A DNA stretch of 64,000 nt from positions 27,401,732 to 27,465,731 of the forward strand of contig NC_134528.1 in assembly GCF_027942865.1 (NCBI RefSeq), given 5' to 3'. Positions 24,391 through 36,289 of this stretch are shown in pieces; position 1 is the stretch's first letter; each line of letters begins with the position of its first letter. A program made the translations under genes and the position numbers. This stretch comes from Odontesthes bonariensis. Its lineage: Eukaryota > Chordata > Actinopteri > Atheriniformes > Atherinopsidae. The notes beneath the pieces are model-generated. The model was not told the DNA's origin. It saw only the letters and a program-made list of their open reading frames with translations, and searched no databases.

Positions 24391-25123
24391 AGCAACTTTC
24401 GGACAGAGTAGTTATAAGAACCCAGTTATCAGAACTGTCCTACTCGAATTTCGTTCTGATAACTGTCCTTCCCCAGCGGAACTGTTTCAGTCTGCATTCG
24501 CACATGAGTCGGGACCAGGTCGGGACTTTGCGCCGCGCGCAGCCGTCTGCGTCAGTGACGTGTTACGTTAGCCGTTTAGCGCCACATTCAACAACAAAAC
24601 AAAACAAAACCGGTAAAAGTAAGGAGAGAAGAAAAAACAGCACAAAGAAGCTAATATGGAGAGCGGGGAGGCCACCGTGTTCATGGTCTGCATGATGGTG
24701 ATATTAATCATGGACGATCACATCAGGCGTCTAATATCGAGGCTGGAAGAGCTCACAGAGAGAGTCAGGAGACGATACTTTTCATGAAGTAAGAAAGGAG
24801 AGCAGAGCGCTGCAGACAAAGGAGACAACGTGTCGTGTAAGTTTAACGTATTAAACACCCGCCGGTTCTGTCTGTGTGGTATGATGAAACATTTCAGCCG
24901 CGATAGCATGACATGGGGCGTAGCTACCGACCACCACACACCTCCGTCAGATGTGTTCCTATAGAACCATGAAAAGACCCGACCTCGGAGAAGGAGCTGA
25001 AATGGTTATAAGAACTAAGGGAGATAGCCCCGAGTTCCTGTATGTCCGAACACGGGAGAAAATGGCCACGCGGATTAAAAGGTTATTAGAACTGCCAAAG
25101 GTTCCTACAGTACGAAAGCGGCT
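24391..25123 (+). mobile_element. AGCCGC-ended Harbinger-like element, copy 2
   Basis: Right end CGAAAGCGGCT, left end degraded (AGCAACTTTCGGACAG). Flanked by AAT on both sides (24388-24390 and 25124-25126). Frame from 24656 again starts [15 protein letters not shown] and continues [16 protein letters not shown] before a stop, 43 codons in total. It is longer than copy 1 because it keeps extra sequence on the left. Confidence 0.75.
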
Positions 25124-25126
25124 AAT

Positions 25127-27020
25127 GACAGCCAAGGCCTCAAAACAGCAGTCTCAAACTAATGGGTGACGTCATAAAGGGCTCATCCGTTCAGGAACTG
25201 ATGTGGTGCCTCCACCTTGATGGAAACATCTTCCTCCACCGACCAGATTCACAAAAGTAACGTAAAGCTGTTGTCAGGACCTATCCAACTGCAAATAAGT
25301 TTGAGTTTTTCCTTTTTTAAATAAAAGGAGGTTTTATATTTGAAATAAAAACTGAAACAATGGTTTAGCTAAGAAAGAATTATCCTCATTTGGTTAACAC
25401 CTTCAGCGCCTTTAAACTTATAGGGTCTACAAATTGCTGCACTATGCCCTTCTCATTCAGCCTACCAACCCAAAACCCATCAAGCACTTTTTAGTCCACA
25501 TAGGCACTCTACTGTATTTGGTAATTCTTCTCTATAATCCCACACCAATTCATATACTGGGAACAGTGGGGTTACTGGGGTTCAGTGTTTTGTCCAGGGT
25601 CACTTGTGTCAGCATGTGGATAGGACAGAGCCCAAAGTGCAGACATTCCGACTGGAAGACGCCGAAGACTTGATCACCTGAGCCGAGGTCGCCTCTTCAT
25701 GTAAAGTCTGTGGGGTTAACAAGAGCATTCTCTGTTTCCGTTCCACTTCATTTTGCTTTCGGCAGCATGCCAAACGTTACATCTCAGACTAACTTTAACT
25801 GAACTAATCGGGTTACGCAGAGATGGCTTTTCATGCATAATTTGAAAATGTGAAAAGCATGAGAAATGGTGGATGGAAACACACCCGTTTCTGTTTAATT
25901 GCAGTCAAAGTTCTTTACTTTGAACAGCCCTGAAAACAAGAAGAGATGATCTGCTCTGCATTCGGAATGTGATTAACCTTATTTCTACGTGCAATCTGTT
26001 TGGCTTTATAAATAACTCTCACGGTTCTGACCACTTTCAAGCATCAGAACGCTTTCTCTTTTTTTTCTTTTTTAAATCAGAAAAGTCAAGAAAAACTTCC
26101 TCAAACTTCCATCAAACTTCCTTATTCTCAGAGTCTGTTGTGAACTTTAAACAGCCTCTTCTGTACGACCAAACGTCTCAAAATGACTGGGAAATATTTT
26201 ATTATTGCTAATTTGCCCATTAATCTTCTTTGTTTAACTACACAGTTGACGAGTTTTATTTTAATTTTGCACAGCAGAAGTTATTAGATCTGATGAATTT
26301 TAACCCAGAACATGTTTGTTTTTTTACTCACAAAGTGATGACAGGAAGCAACTGATTATCAAAATAATCAAATAATCGTTGCAGCTCCACAAGAAAATAG
26401 AGGGAAAAAACAACAACAAATCAATCCATTTAATACCCGGGAAACAAAATCTTTGTGTTTTCCAGTTATGAGCAATTAACAAAAAGCTCTGAGTATATAA
26501 TTTCTGTCAGTAACAGACATGAGACCTCAACTTAACCCAACTTTTGTTTGTTTTTTTCTGGAACAGGAAGCCTGGTCCCTCAGGAGCCAGAAGCTAATCT
26601 GTTACTCTTCCCGTATCGGAATAAGGTTTTGGTCAACTGATAACAATGTTGAGGAAGCATCTTCTCAGTCGAGCACCGTCAGGCATACTGCCAGCTTGTG
26701 TTTTTTGGTGGCAAACTAATCTATACCTGCTTTAGAACCACTTTGAATAAAATCCCAGTTGCAGATACAACACAAGTAAGAGCCAAACGAAACAATCAAA
26801 GAGTTCTCAGAGAGGCATAAAAACAGTGCAAATGGGTTTGTCCACCGCTGACGCAGTATCAGACAGCCTTTATCACTTTGCCATGTCTCCACAAATTAGA
26901 AGACAAGTTTTGTCTGTGACTGATAAAAAAAAAAAATGCAGTTTGAGAAAGGAAACTGTGAGACAAGGGGAGCACTGCCTCCGGTTCTGGCCAGGAGACT
27001 GGGGGGGGCAGAACTTAACT
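25127..27020. other. No gene recognised; presumed 5' intron
   Basis: No exon recognised. Lies between the presumed first exon and first coding exon of the Caskin-like gene. Confidence 0.35.
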
Positions 27021-27022
27021 CT

Positions 27023-27130
27023 CAAGGCACGGCAAGGCTATTTTATTTATAGAGCACAATTCGTACACAAGGCAATTCAAAGTGCTTCACAGCTACATAA
27101 AATCACAAGGCAATAAAATCATTAAAATAA
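27023..27130 (-). repeat. L2-type LINE 3' tail
   Basis: The block CAAGGCAATTCAAAGTGCTT with an upstream TTTATTTATAGAGCAC is the reverse complement of the conserved 3' end of fish L2-like elements (compare AAGCACTTTGA and TATAAATAAA at 29296-29340). An A-rich simple tract follows (27116-27190). Confidence 0.7.
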
Positions 27131-28304
27131 ATAAATAAATAAAAAAAAAATACATAAAATAATAATAAAAAATAAAAGATAAAAAAAATAAAAGGCCTCT
27201 TGGCTAAATAAGGGTTGAATGAATCAATAATTTGAAAAACAACATGTATTAAAATATGAAAAGAAAAAAAAAGCATGACTAGCTTATTGTGTGAGCCATG
27301 CAGCAGTGCAGCCCAGCAGCAGATGCATGTCTTTGCACTTACACATGATCTAAAACTAGCCAGGCAGTAAACAACTGCCCAGCTCCTGCTAGAGTGAGCC
27401 ACAGTGTAAACAATGGGTCCTGATTTGGCTTGTCAGCCCAAATGTCAGTGGATGCAAAAGGGGGTTCAATGGGACTGCTCTGACAGGTGATAAATACTTC
27501 AGTCACTGTTGTAAGGCTCTTACAAAAAAAAAAAAAAAAAAAAAAAATCAGGTTCTGTGTGCCGTTACATTCAAGTAGCACTCTGATTTTTTTTGCAAAT
27601 GTTTTCATTTGTGTAAAGTTTTATTCGAGTCCATCAAAATGGACTTTTACCGACATAGTGTGTGTCTGTGTGAGACTAGTTTCCCTCCGCTCAGTCACGT
27701 GCGGACCATTTCGGACCAAACCCCATCATCAACTCTGACAAGTTAATCCAGCTTTGCCCCGAAAATAAAAAAGTTAAAATCTCATTTACACGTTCTTAGA
27801 GTGTCAAGGAACTCTTACTGTTCCGAATGAAATCGGCATACATCGTGTTGAAAATTCTGGAACTAAATTGAATCATCTCAATGGTTTAAAACTGAAAACA
27901 GTACCTAGGATTATCTTATTATCTATCGTCATCTTCCGCCGAAAAACGCCGAAGCACGCGTGAAATTTATTGATGCAACACCGAAATAAAGCGACTCAAA
28001 TGTCCACAGTCTGAAATAACAGCTCAACGAGATATATCTCGCTTAAAGTTATCAGTTTGCATTTAAATCAGACGTCTGAACGCACGTATGGGGGTTCTTC
28101 GCCGTGCCTTGCCTTGTAAATGGTGTGTACGTTTAGCCTCTAAGTGTTTACCAACTTGTCAGTTTTAACTGTCGGGATTTTCCAACAGCCGGAAAACGCA
28201 AAGTCCAAATACAAGCGCCTTTCCATCTATAACGTGGCGCTATTTCTCAAAGCTGAAGGTGGTTTCAGTTAGCTTCTTCAGAATAAACAGAGGAGAGTTC
28301 TCAC

Positions 28305-28450
28305 CTGATCTAGACTGTCAACAGCGGGGTTGTAGTGGTTCACAGCGGAGTGGCTGAGGGATGAGAGCTGGCTGAGCCGCACGAGACGGACGACACGACG
28401 TCAAGTTAGATGCTTAGACGCTTAGATTTACACTACTTCCGGTATGTACT
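28305..28450 (-). promoter_or_regulatory. Probable first (5' UTR) exon and promoter of Caskin-like gene
   Basis: On the minus strand the sequence ends with the strong donor CTAGATCAG/GTGAGAAC (junction at 28305/28304). Upstream it is CpG-rich and contains a CRE-like TGACGTCG (minus strand, about 28397-28404). No long frame starts here, so the exon would be non-coding. Linking it to the coding exon at 21226-21319 is inference from strand, order and lack of another gene between them. The transcription start is not fixed. Confidence 0.45.
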
Positions 28451-28579
28451 TCCGAAATAATGGTGCTGATTTGGTCTTCCCATGAATAACCAAAGTTTGC
28501 TTGTTTAATTAATTCCATGCGGGTTTGACATACTTTGGCACTTAGCATCAGCAGATTATTTAAATTAAGATCTAGACTC

Positions 28580-29362
28580 AGATCTGACTTTCAGCAGCCA
28601 CATCAAAGCTGTCACCAAGGCAGCTTTTTATCAGAAACATCAACAGAATGAAAGGTTTCCTCTCCCAAAAAGACCAGGAGAAACTCATCCATGCATTCAT
28701 CTCCAGTAGACTCGATTACGGTAATGGTCTTTTAACTGGACTTCCCAAAAAGAGCATTAAACATCTGCAGCTCATCCAGAACGCTGCTGCTAGAGTTTTA
28801 ACCCGGGCTAAGAGATCTGAACACATCACACCAGTTTTAAAATATTTACTCTGGCTTCCAGTCAGTCATAGAATATATTTTAAAAGCTGATGGTTTACAA
28901 ATCCCAGAACGGTTTAGGCCCAAAATCCATCTGTGATATGTTCAGAGAATATAAAGCCAGCAGAGCTCTTAGATCCAAGGACTCAGGTCAGCTGGTCCAG
29001 TCCAGAGTCCAGACTAAACATGGAGAAGCAGCATTTAGCTGTTATGCTGCAAACAAGTGGAACAAACTGCCAGTGGAGATTAAACTTTCACTAAATGGAG
29101 ACATTTTTAAATCCAGGTTAAAAACATTTCTTTTCTCATGTGTCTATGCATGAAATCTGCACGCTATCTTTGAACTTATCTATACTGTTGCTTGTTTTTA
29201 AATTCATTTAAATTATTTTATTTGTTTCTCTTTATATTCTTTTATGTATTTTAATGCTTCTTCCACTCCCTGCTGCAATGCTTTTATTTTATGTAAAGCA
29301 CTTTGATTTGTTTGTACATGAAATGTGCTATATAAATAAATTTGATTTGATTTGATTTGATA
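28580..29362 (+). mobile_element. L2-type LINE, 3' fragment
   Basis: 5'-truncated copy ending with the L2-like tail GTAAAGCACTTTGATTTG and a short TTTGA microsatellite (29340-29362). It encodes the C-terminal end of the ORF2 reverse-transcriptase protein, with LIHAFISSRLDYGNGLLTGL, LQLIQNAAARVLTR and a later NKWNKLPVEIK segment. Confidence 0.88.
28648..29153 (+). pseudogene. LINE ORF2 C-terminal remnant
   Basis: Frames 28648-28890 and 28890-29153 are the two halves of one ancestral frame, separated by a stop and frame change near 28888. Motifs SRLDYGN and QNAAARVL are those of L2-like reverse transcriptase C-termini. The catalytic YADD region is absent because the copy is 5'-truncated. Confidence 0.85.
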
Positions 29363-30246
29363 AAGATACATTTTTACGTGAATTTCTTAAACAACTGAGT
29401 AATAACATCTAGTAGCTCCAGATACGTGTGCTTTTATTTTGAAGGATATATTTAATGACTTCGGCGGGTTCTCAGGTGGTTCTACGCCACTCTGGTTCTT
29501 CAGACTCTAAAGAGGTGATTTGACTTCAGCCCGTCCCTTAAGAACGGAGAAACTAGAAGCAGACATAGTAAACACCGAAGAAAGAGTTTAGTGTTTTTTT
29601 TTTTTTTTTTCATTTTAATAAACGCAATCAGTTTTTATCCAGTGGGGGGCTTAAATGTAACTGATTTTGTTGACACAATCAAATGTCCATGACATTGTGA
29701 TGGGAACAGAAAAAAAGACTGTGTCTGTCTCATGGATTTGAATTAAATCCATCTCTGAGTAGTTTTTGGGAGATCTGTGGACTAACCTGCAGTCCTGCAC
29801 ACGCCAAAGAAGACTTCACTGGCAGAGCACTTATGTGTCAGCGACATCTGCCGGCTGGTATACGAAACTGTTGTTAATAATCCAACACATGGCCGTTATT
29901 TATATTATTAGAAATTTGGAAATAAATAAATAATGTGTCAAAACGTTTTCAGGCTATTGTTCATTCAACGATGTTCCTATTACCCATCAACGTTTCTGGG
30001 AACTCTCTCCGAAGTCACCATCCAGGTTTGTTTTCAGAGTTTCAGAGCCTGGATTGTGAAACTAACAACATATTGAACACAGGCAAACATCCTATTTCAC
30101 AATTTCATGTGAGACAGAGGTAACAAAATTATTGCCAACTGGATCACTGCACAAGACAGACCAGTGCAGTCATCACTTTTTGATTTTTGGCTGATCTCTC
30201 TGAGATATGGCAGATCGTTTATCATTAAAAAAATGAAGGTAGTTCT
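29363..30246. other. No gene recognised
   Basis: AT-rich non-coding sequence with a poly-T run (29593-29610). Nothing recognisable. Confidence 0.35.
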
Positions 30247-30254
30247 GTTCAGAG

Positions 30255-30675
30255 CAGGGGCGATTTTAGGATCTGGTCTTTCGGGGTGCCCAGCCCCCAG
30301 TGCTCACAGAGGCACAATATTTCTCACTAATTGAAGCGAACTAGAACATTTATAAATTTTGGAGCCATAGTTTTGCTTTGAGTAGTGTTTTCCCCTACAA
30401 CATTCAATTTTGACCTCTTCATTTCAAAAGACTGCGGCTTGACAGGGATAACGGAGAGCCTGAGACAAATATTGAATTTATTTTGGGAGTAAAGAGTTAA
30501 AACAAAAACAAATGCTAGAAAATAAATAAAATGGTCACTAAAATAATGTATCCTTGAGCAAAAAAAAATTTGTTTTTGCATAATATAATATTTTAAATAT
30601 GTGCTGAGCCAGGGGTGCTGAGCTATCTCCCGGTGGTGCCTTGGCACCACTAAAAATACCCTAGCCTTGCCCCAC
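30255..30675. mobile_element. hAT MITE (CAGGGGCGATTTTAG family), copy 1
   Basis: Left end CAGGGGCGATTTTAGG, right end CCCTAGCCTTGCCCC, imperfect inverted repeats. An exact 8-bp duplication GTTCAGAG flanks it (30247-30254 and 30676-30683), typical of hAT. 421 bp, non-coding. A close relative is at 38468-38881 in METTL9 intron 1. Confidence 0.88.
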
Positions 30676-30869
30676 GTTCAGAGTATGAAGATTTTTACAG
30701 ATTGCTGTAAAGATTGCTGACATCATTACGGGGACAGAACTTTCAATATCGATTAACGATGTTTACCTTGTTTATAATTCAATAGTTTTTTAAATGTTAT
30801 CATCCATGAAAGCACTTTTAATACGCTCGTCTAAAGTAGCCCAAGAGAATTTGGCTAATTTGTTGCCCT

Positions 30870-30965
30870 TTGGCTTTCCCTACAGTTTTGGGATTTAACA
30901 CCGTTGTGATCAAAATAAATCTCTGTGTGCACTGCAAATGTACAGCCATACAAATGAATTTGTCA
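30870..30965. repeat. Old repeat shared with 4420-4530
   Basis: Sequence around ACAGTTTTGGGATTTAACACC aligns by eye with the region near 4430, with the same order of blocks but many differences. Class unknown. Confidence 0.4.
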
Positions 30966-31390
30966 TCATGTTGAATCCAATAATCAAATTCAAAAGGAGT
31001 TCAATTCATTCCTATGGAGCCAATTCAAAAACAATTTCCAAGCTAAGGAAACCAACAGATTGCACCGTTGCAAACCAACTTGTCTTCAGTCCAATCTCCC
31101 GTCCTGAGCGTGCCTGAGGCGACTGTGGAGAGAAACGATTCCTTTTTAACAGGAAGAAACCTCTGGCAGAACCAGAACCAGGAAGGGTGGCCATCCGCCT
31201 CGAACAGCTGTGGTTTGAGAAGACAGAAAAGCACAAACACCGTAACACCACTCAAAGGATACCTGTTGGAACAGGAAAACACAAGTTAATGACAACAATA
31301 ATGCCAAATATTGCTATAGCATCCCAAACTATAAGCTTTATTAAAAAAGGAAAGTTTTAAGCCCAATCTTAACGTCTGCTTCCCGGACAT

Positions 31391-32742
31391 TTACTGGCAG
31401 CTGGTTCCACAGAGAGGAGCCTGATAACTGAAGGCTCTGCCTCCCATTCTACTTTTAGAAACTCTGGGAACCTCAAGTAAACCTGCAGTCTGAGAGCGAA
31501 GTGCTCTGTTGGGAAAATATCTTATCATGAAATCTTTAAGATATGATGGAGCTCGGTCATTAAAGGTAGAGTAGGAGATCCTGGATTTTGAGTCCAGCGA
31601 AGCTGCATTTTGAAAATACACCGGTAAAAAGTCCCAACCCTTTTCTCCACTTTCCCCCCGAAGGCACGCCTCTAGAGTACATGAACGCGCACGAAGGTGC
31701 ACGAGCGCTGTTCTGACAGCAAGCATCGATCGTTGCCGTATTTAGTATTTAGTATATGCTAACTATACGTTTAATAATGCTAGGTGCTAGCCAAGCTGGC
31801 TCTAGTTTAGCTTCCTGCCAAGCTTCTGGACGTTCACGGAGCAGGGTACGCGCAAAGGGAGAAGGAGGGGGAGGGAGGAGCAGATTGCAGTTTGATAGAC
31901 GGCATCAGTATCCAATCATTGTGAACGGTCCGTTCACAATGATTGGATACTGTTTTTCCTAGATTGTACGTTCAAGAGGCCACTAAAACTTTTCATATTT
32001 GTGTCAAAACTTTTAATTAATTGGTTGCAATGGGGGTGTGAAGAGTATTTCAAGCAATATGTAAAAAAATGTTCCAGAAAAAGATCCCCTACCCCGCCTT
32101 TAAGAGCTTTATTTGTAAGGAGAAGAATCTTAAATTCTATTCTGAATTTAACAGGGAGCCAATGAAGAGAAGCTAAAACTGGAGAAATATGATCTCTCCT
32201 GTTAGTTCTTATCAGAACTCTGGCTGCAGCATTTTGGATCAACTGAAGGCTTTTCAGAGAATATGTGGGACAGCCCAATAATAAAGAATTACAGTAATCC
32301 AATCTTGAAGTAACAAATGCATGGACTAGTTTTTCTGCATCACTCTGAGACAAGATGTTCCTGATTTTAACAATATTACGAAGATGAAAGAAGGCAGTCC
32401 TAGAAACCTGTTTTATATGCGAGTCAAATGATAAATTCTGTTAAAATTGACTCCAAGGTTCTTCTCTGAAGTACTAGAAGCCAAGGAAATGCCATCTAGA
32501 GTAACTATATAGCTAGACAACAACTTCAGTTTAGTCTAATGTAGAAGCAGGAAGTTCTCAGTCATCCAGGTCTTTATGTCTTCAAGACATTCTTGTAGTC
32601 TGACCAACCTATTGGGTTCATCTGAATTCATAGATGAGTACAGATGAGTATCATCAGCATAGCAATGGAAATGTATGTTATGTTGTCTAATATTGTTAGC
32701 CAATGGAAGCATGTATAAAGGGAAAATAATTGGTCCAAGCAC
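31391..32742 (-). pseudogene. LINE ORF2 reverse transcriptase remnant
   Basis: The frame is 5'-truncated just before YADD, broken near 32360-32540 and split by the MITE insertion. The protein cannot be made intact. The reading order YADD, SRLDYCN, QNAAARVL, RALRSQ matches the 28.6-29.2 kb copy, although the two copies differ throughout and belong to different subfamilies. Confidence 0.85.
31564..32099. mobile_element. TTAA-flanked MITE inside an L2 LINE
   Basis: Ends AGGTAGAGTAGGAGATC and, inverted, GATCCCCTACCCCGCCT, with exact TTAA duplications at 31560-31563 and 32100-32103. Inside is a perfect inverted repeat with 23-bp arms and a one-base centre (31906-31952). No coding capacity. Confidence 0.82.
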
Positions 32743-32755
32743 AGAACCTATGTTT

Positions 32756-33408
32756 CTATGTTTACAAGAACAAACTGGAATCTTTCAGATAAATATGACT
32801 TAAACTAGCCTAATGCAGCTTCTTTAATCTCAATAACATGTTGAAGTCTCTGTAATAGAATGTTGTGATCAGTAAGACTGAGCTCCAAAAGGAAAAGTCC
32901 CTTTAGATTAATTATCAACTAAATGTTGTATAATATTCTGTTGTGTAATATGTAAATAAAAGCAGAATCATTACAATCTGTTGGAAATCTCCTAAACCTC
33001 TTGATGCTCAACAGCTGCTTATTTATTTATTTTTGTTACAATACTTAACATTTAATTGTGCTGAACCTGACCGGGGGACAGGGAAAGAGGAAGAGCAAAG
33101 AAAAAGAAACAGACCGGAAATCGAAAGAAACAATCAGAGAAAACAATGAAAAATCAGACAATCAGCTGCTACACCTGTAAAAACAAAACAGAAGACAATC
33201 CACGTGAAAAATCCAGCCTCTGTGGGGAATCCAGCCTTAAAACCACGAGCACCTGTAAGCAGACAAGCAGAGAAAAAACAAACAAACACAAACAAACAAA
33301 AAAAAGGCACAGGTAGCACCAATCACATACAAAACAACTGTGGATACAGATTACCTCAAACCACAGGACAACACAACAACTGCTTAGCGAGCATGCAACT
33401 GGGCTAAT

Positions 33409-33410
<2 letters not shown>
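32756..33410. other. No gene recognised
   Basis: Non-coding, A-rich in places, with no recognisable exon or terminus. Confidence 0.35.

Positions 33411-33452
<42 letters not shown>
33411..33452. repeat. (TG)n microsatellite
   Basis: About 20 TG units. Long Thr-His frames on the other strand derive from it. Confidence 0.96.
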
Positions 33453-33455
<3 letters not shown>

Positions 33456-34148
33456 CATGCAATACACATAGATGGTCCCACATAATGCTTAAATATCAGT
33501 GTATAGGGCCACAATCCACACACCCCCCAGCAATCAGGAGCAGGCCAAGAGGGCCCCCAGACCCAGGCCACCAACAGCCCCCAAGGAGCACAGAACCCGA
33601 GAAGGCCACCGTAAGGACAACCACGCATCCACCCAGAAGACAGTAGAGGAAGTCCCCAGACAGAGCCTCCACAAGCAGAGGGCAGAGGCCCCCCGGTGAC
33701 CCGAGGTGGCAGCCTACCAGCCCCGTCAGGCCCCAGCCACCCAGACATAGGCCGTGCGCCGGAACCAGTCCCTGCGAGCCCGAGCGCCACCAAACCCCCC
33801 CGCAGAGGCCCCGCCCAACACCCGAGAGGGCCAGGCGCCCCAGACAGCCAAGCGCAGTGGGCCAGCGCATGCCCCTTTCTAATAGTGAGCAATTAAAATT
33901 GAGGGGCAGTGTAATGAAGGTAATCTTCATTACTGACTTTTGGTCTTTGAGGTCACATGAGTAGTATGTTTAATAATGAGGCCCAAACAAATTGTCAAAT
34001 GTTTTGTTGAATGTGTGTATTGACGACGTGTGGGTGTGCGGGTCCTGTGTTGCCCTCAGCAGGGAATGAGGGAGGGGGGGGGGACCAGGCCTGTAAAGGG
34101 AAACATCCAGTTAGTTAGTAGCCTGAAATGCTCTGTGATAAGGATACA

Positions 34149-35126
34149 TGTAGCTAAAGGATGTGATAAACTGTGAGGTGACTATGCTGTCTGGTAAATG
34201 AAATATGTGTGTAAAGTCACTCACCTATGTCTCCTCTCCAGGGTGCTCGGGCAAAAGAGTCCCTACATTCAGTCTGCAGCATTTGAAGGTTCCGGGTCAT
34301 ACCATGTGCTGATTGGTGTAGGCGGAAGTGCACCAGAATCAGTTAGGGGAAGTCTTTTGTAGATTTGGTACTATTGTTTAGACGTGCTAGGAAGTATAAT
34401 TGATTGATTTTATAATAGGGGGTAAATGTATTTTAAGATTTTTGTGTGTTGTTGTCATGGGGATGTGTAATGGGAGGAGTAGAATCCCCAAGGGGTTTGG
34501 TTGGTAGAACCAGAGTAGTATATAAGGCTGCCAGTTGTACCACACGAGAGAGTTGTTCCTGTTGCTACTAATGCTGCTAGGACCGCAGTGCTTCTGGTCC
34601 ACGTTAAAGTCTATGTCTTGTTAGATTCGGTTCTTTTAGTTGGAAGCTCAAGAACGGACCGGAGTAATTCAAGCGAAAATGAAGTCTTTATTTGTAGTCA
34701 CACGTCAAAGCATATCAGCGCTGGGCTCAGTGGGAAAGAGTTCCCGCAGGAAGTCTGTCAGACTGCGCCTCGATTTCCGGGTATCATTTGTATTTATAGC
34801 CTCATAGGTTGGACTCACACTCGACCGAGTATGATTGGACATGAGTAGGTTCAACATGCTTCGTCATATTCTCTGGATCAGCCCAAAACAATATGTGTGT
34901 GTGAATCTGCCCTTGCTTTCCCAGGTTTTCCTAATTGTTTTGTCTTTCTACTCCTGGATCACTTTAGGTCATAATGGAAAAGTACTGAGACTTATTTAAT
35001 TTATAATGTCTAAGAACAAAGCCAATTTTTACAGTCTGATGTAAATGTTGGTGAATAAAACACCCGGTTGGTTCATCACTACCTCTGCCTCAAGCCTCCT
35101 ACCTTGCGTATCCAGCCGCTACAGGC
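34149..35126 (+). mobile_element. LTR-like sequence with TATA box and poly(A) signal
   Basis: Starts TGTAGC and ends GCTACA, a perfect 6-bp inverted terminus of TG...CA type. A TATATAAGG box lies at 34518-34526 and an AATAAA signal at about 35053-35058. Without the nested LTR (34619-35037) the TATA-to-signal distance is about 120 bp, a normal LTR layout. No matching target duplication was found (flanks ATACA and GGCAG), so the outer boundaries are tentative. Confidence 0.5.
34619..35033 (-). mobile_element. Solo LTR, reverse orientation, nested
   Basis: Bounded by TGTTAG and TTTACA, with 4-bp direct duplications GTCT at 34615-34618 and 35034-35037. On the minus strand it has GCTATAAATAC (TATA box) and ACAAATAAAGAC (poly(A) signal) in the right order. 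No internal retroelement sequence remains, so it looks like a solo LTR formed by recombination. No protein is encoded. Confidence 0.72.
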
Positions 35127-35660
35127 AGACAACCTTGTAGAACTGGGAGCGCGGCCCTCCGGGCCGCCTACATACCCAAAGAGCCCCGCCCACTAGATAC
35201 CACTCAGAGCTTACACCCCCCCAAGACCAAATGTGTTTGTCTAATAAGTAGTAATGCCAAAGGTATAATTAAAACAGGGGCGGAGAGCTGCAGAGTGCCA
35301 CAAAGGGGATCCATCCACTACACCCCACAGAACACACACGCCACCAAAACCCTACGTGTGTGAGTGTGTGCTGTGTACAGGAGCCAGAAGGGAGAGGGGT
35401 ATGGGGAAGACCGGGGGAGAGAGGCTATAGGAACCCCCCTTTCCTGGTACCTGCCACAGGGCAGGAAGGCCTGATGTCCACCAGGTCCGGGGCCTGCAGC
35501 GACTGTATTCGGCGAGCTACTGTGCACCCAGAAGGCACCCACCCACCCCACCCCAGAGGGCCCCTACAAATAAAAAAAAACAAAACACACGCAGTCACGA
35601 CAGTCGCAGCATCCCGGGCCTGAGACCCACCATCACTCAGGCCCATCCAAGCTGCCCCCA

Positions 35661-36280
35661 ACAGGGGAAAAAGATTAAACCTCTTTTATTACAATAGTAC
35701 AGAGTGAAACATGTTACCACTCCATGAAAAGTGAACTCATATTAAATATGAGCAAAACATTTTTTTGGGACGGGGCAACAAAAGGCTGGAAAAATAAGTG
35801 GTACTAAAAATAACTACTGCAACTGCAACTGCAATAACTGCAACTAATTAGGTTAAACGGCAACAAGCCACTAGCATGAATGGACTTTAAAAGAGCACCG
35901 TTGAGAGATAGAGTCTCTCAGAAGTAAACATGGGCAGAGGATCGACAATCTGCTACAAACCGCATCTACAAATTGTGAAATCATTTCAGAATAAATGATA
36001 TATTTCAAAATATCATCAAAAGATTCTGAGAATCTGGAGGCACTCTGTGTGTGAGGGACATGGCTAAAAATATTATTACAAATCACTCTGCTCTTCCGGC
36101 CTTCAGGTAGCACTGTATTAAAAACAGGCGTTAGTGTCGTGGAAATCACTGCATAGGCTCAGGAACATATTTCCAGAAATCTTTGTCTGTTAACACATTT
36201 CACTGTGTCTTCCACATCATGCAAAGAAGAAGCCACATGTGAACATGATCCTAAACAGTTAAATTAATTTAAAATGGTCT
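35661..36280. other. No gene recognised
   Basis: Non-coding; small CAACTGCAACTGCAA tandem at about 35818-35845. Confidence 0.35.
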
Positions 36281-36289
36281 ATGGCAAAG

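Larger units (their letters stand above)
30975..32755 (-). mobile_element. L2-type LINE on minus strand, interrupted
   Basis: The minus strand shows the reverse-transcriptase YADD core (FHCYADDTHLYSSMN, frame 32536-32742), then SRLDYCNSLLLG and LQLIQNAAARVL (frame 31934-32353), then NDRAPSYLKDFM and RALRSQTAGLLEVPR (end of frame 31391-31726). A 536-bp MITE sits between the last two blocks. The 3' part includes a GAAACCTCTGGCAGAACC block on the plus strand (31157-31174) that I recall as frequent in teleosts. Confidence 0.85.
33480..35660. repeat. GC-rich interspersed repeat, interrupted by LTR sequence
   Basis: Two C-rich/purine-biased blocks (33510-33870 and 35127-35660) share style: repeated CCCCAG, GGCCCC and short GAG/CAG motifs. 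They give long low-complexity frames on both strands (such as 33404-33892) that I do not accept as genes. They look like parts of one dispersed element, perhaps a LINE 5' region, but its class is not established. Confidence 0.4.

Noticed and set aside
33404..33930. Long minus-strand frames (162 and 144 aa) rich in Gly, Leu and Trp
   Set aside because: They read through a GC-rich repeat and the TG microsatellite (poly Thr-His). No domain, and frames are open on both strands, as expected from base composition.
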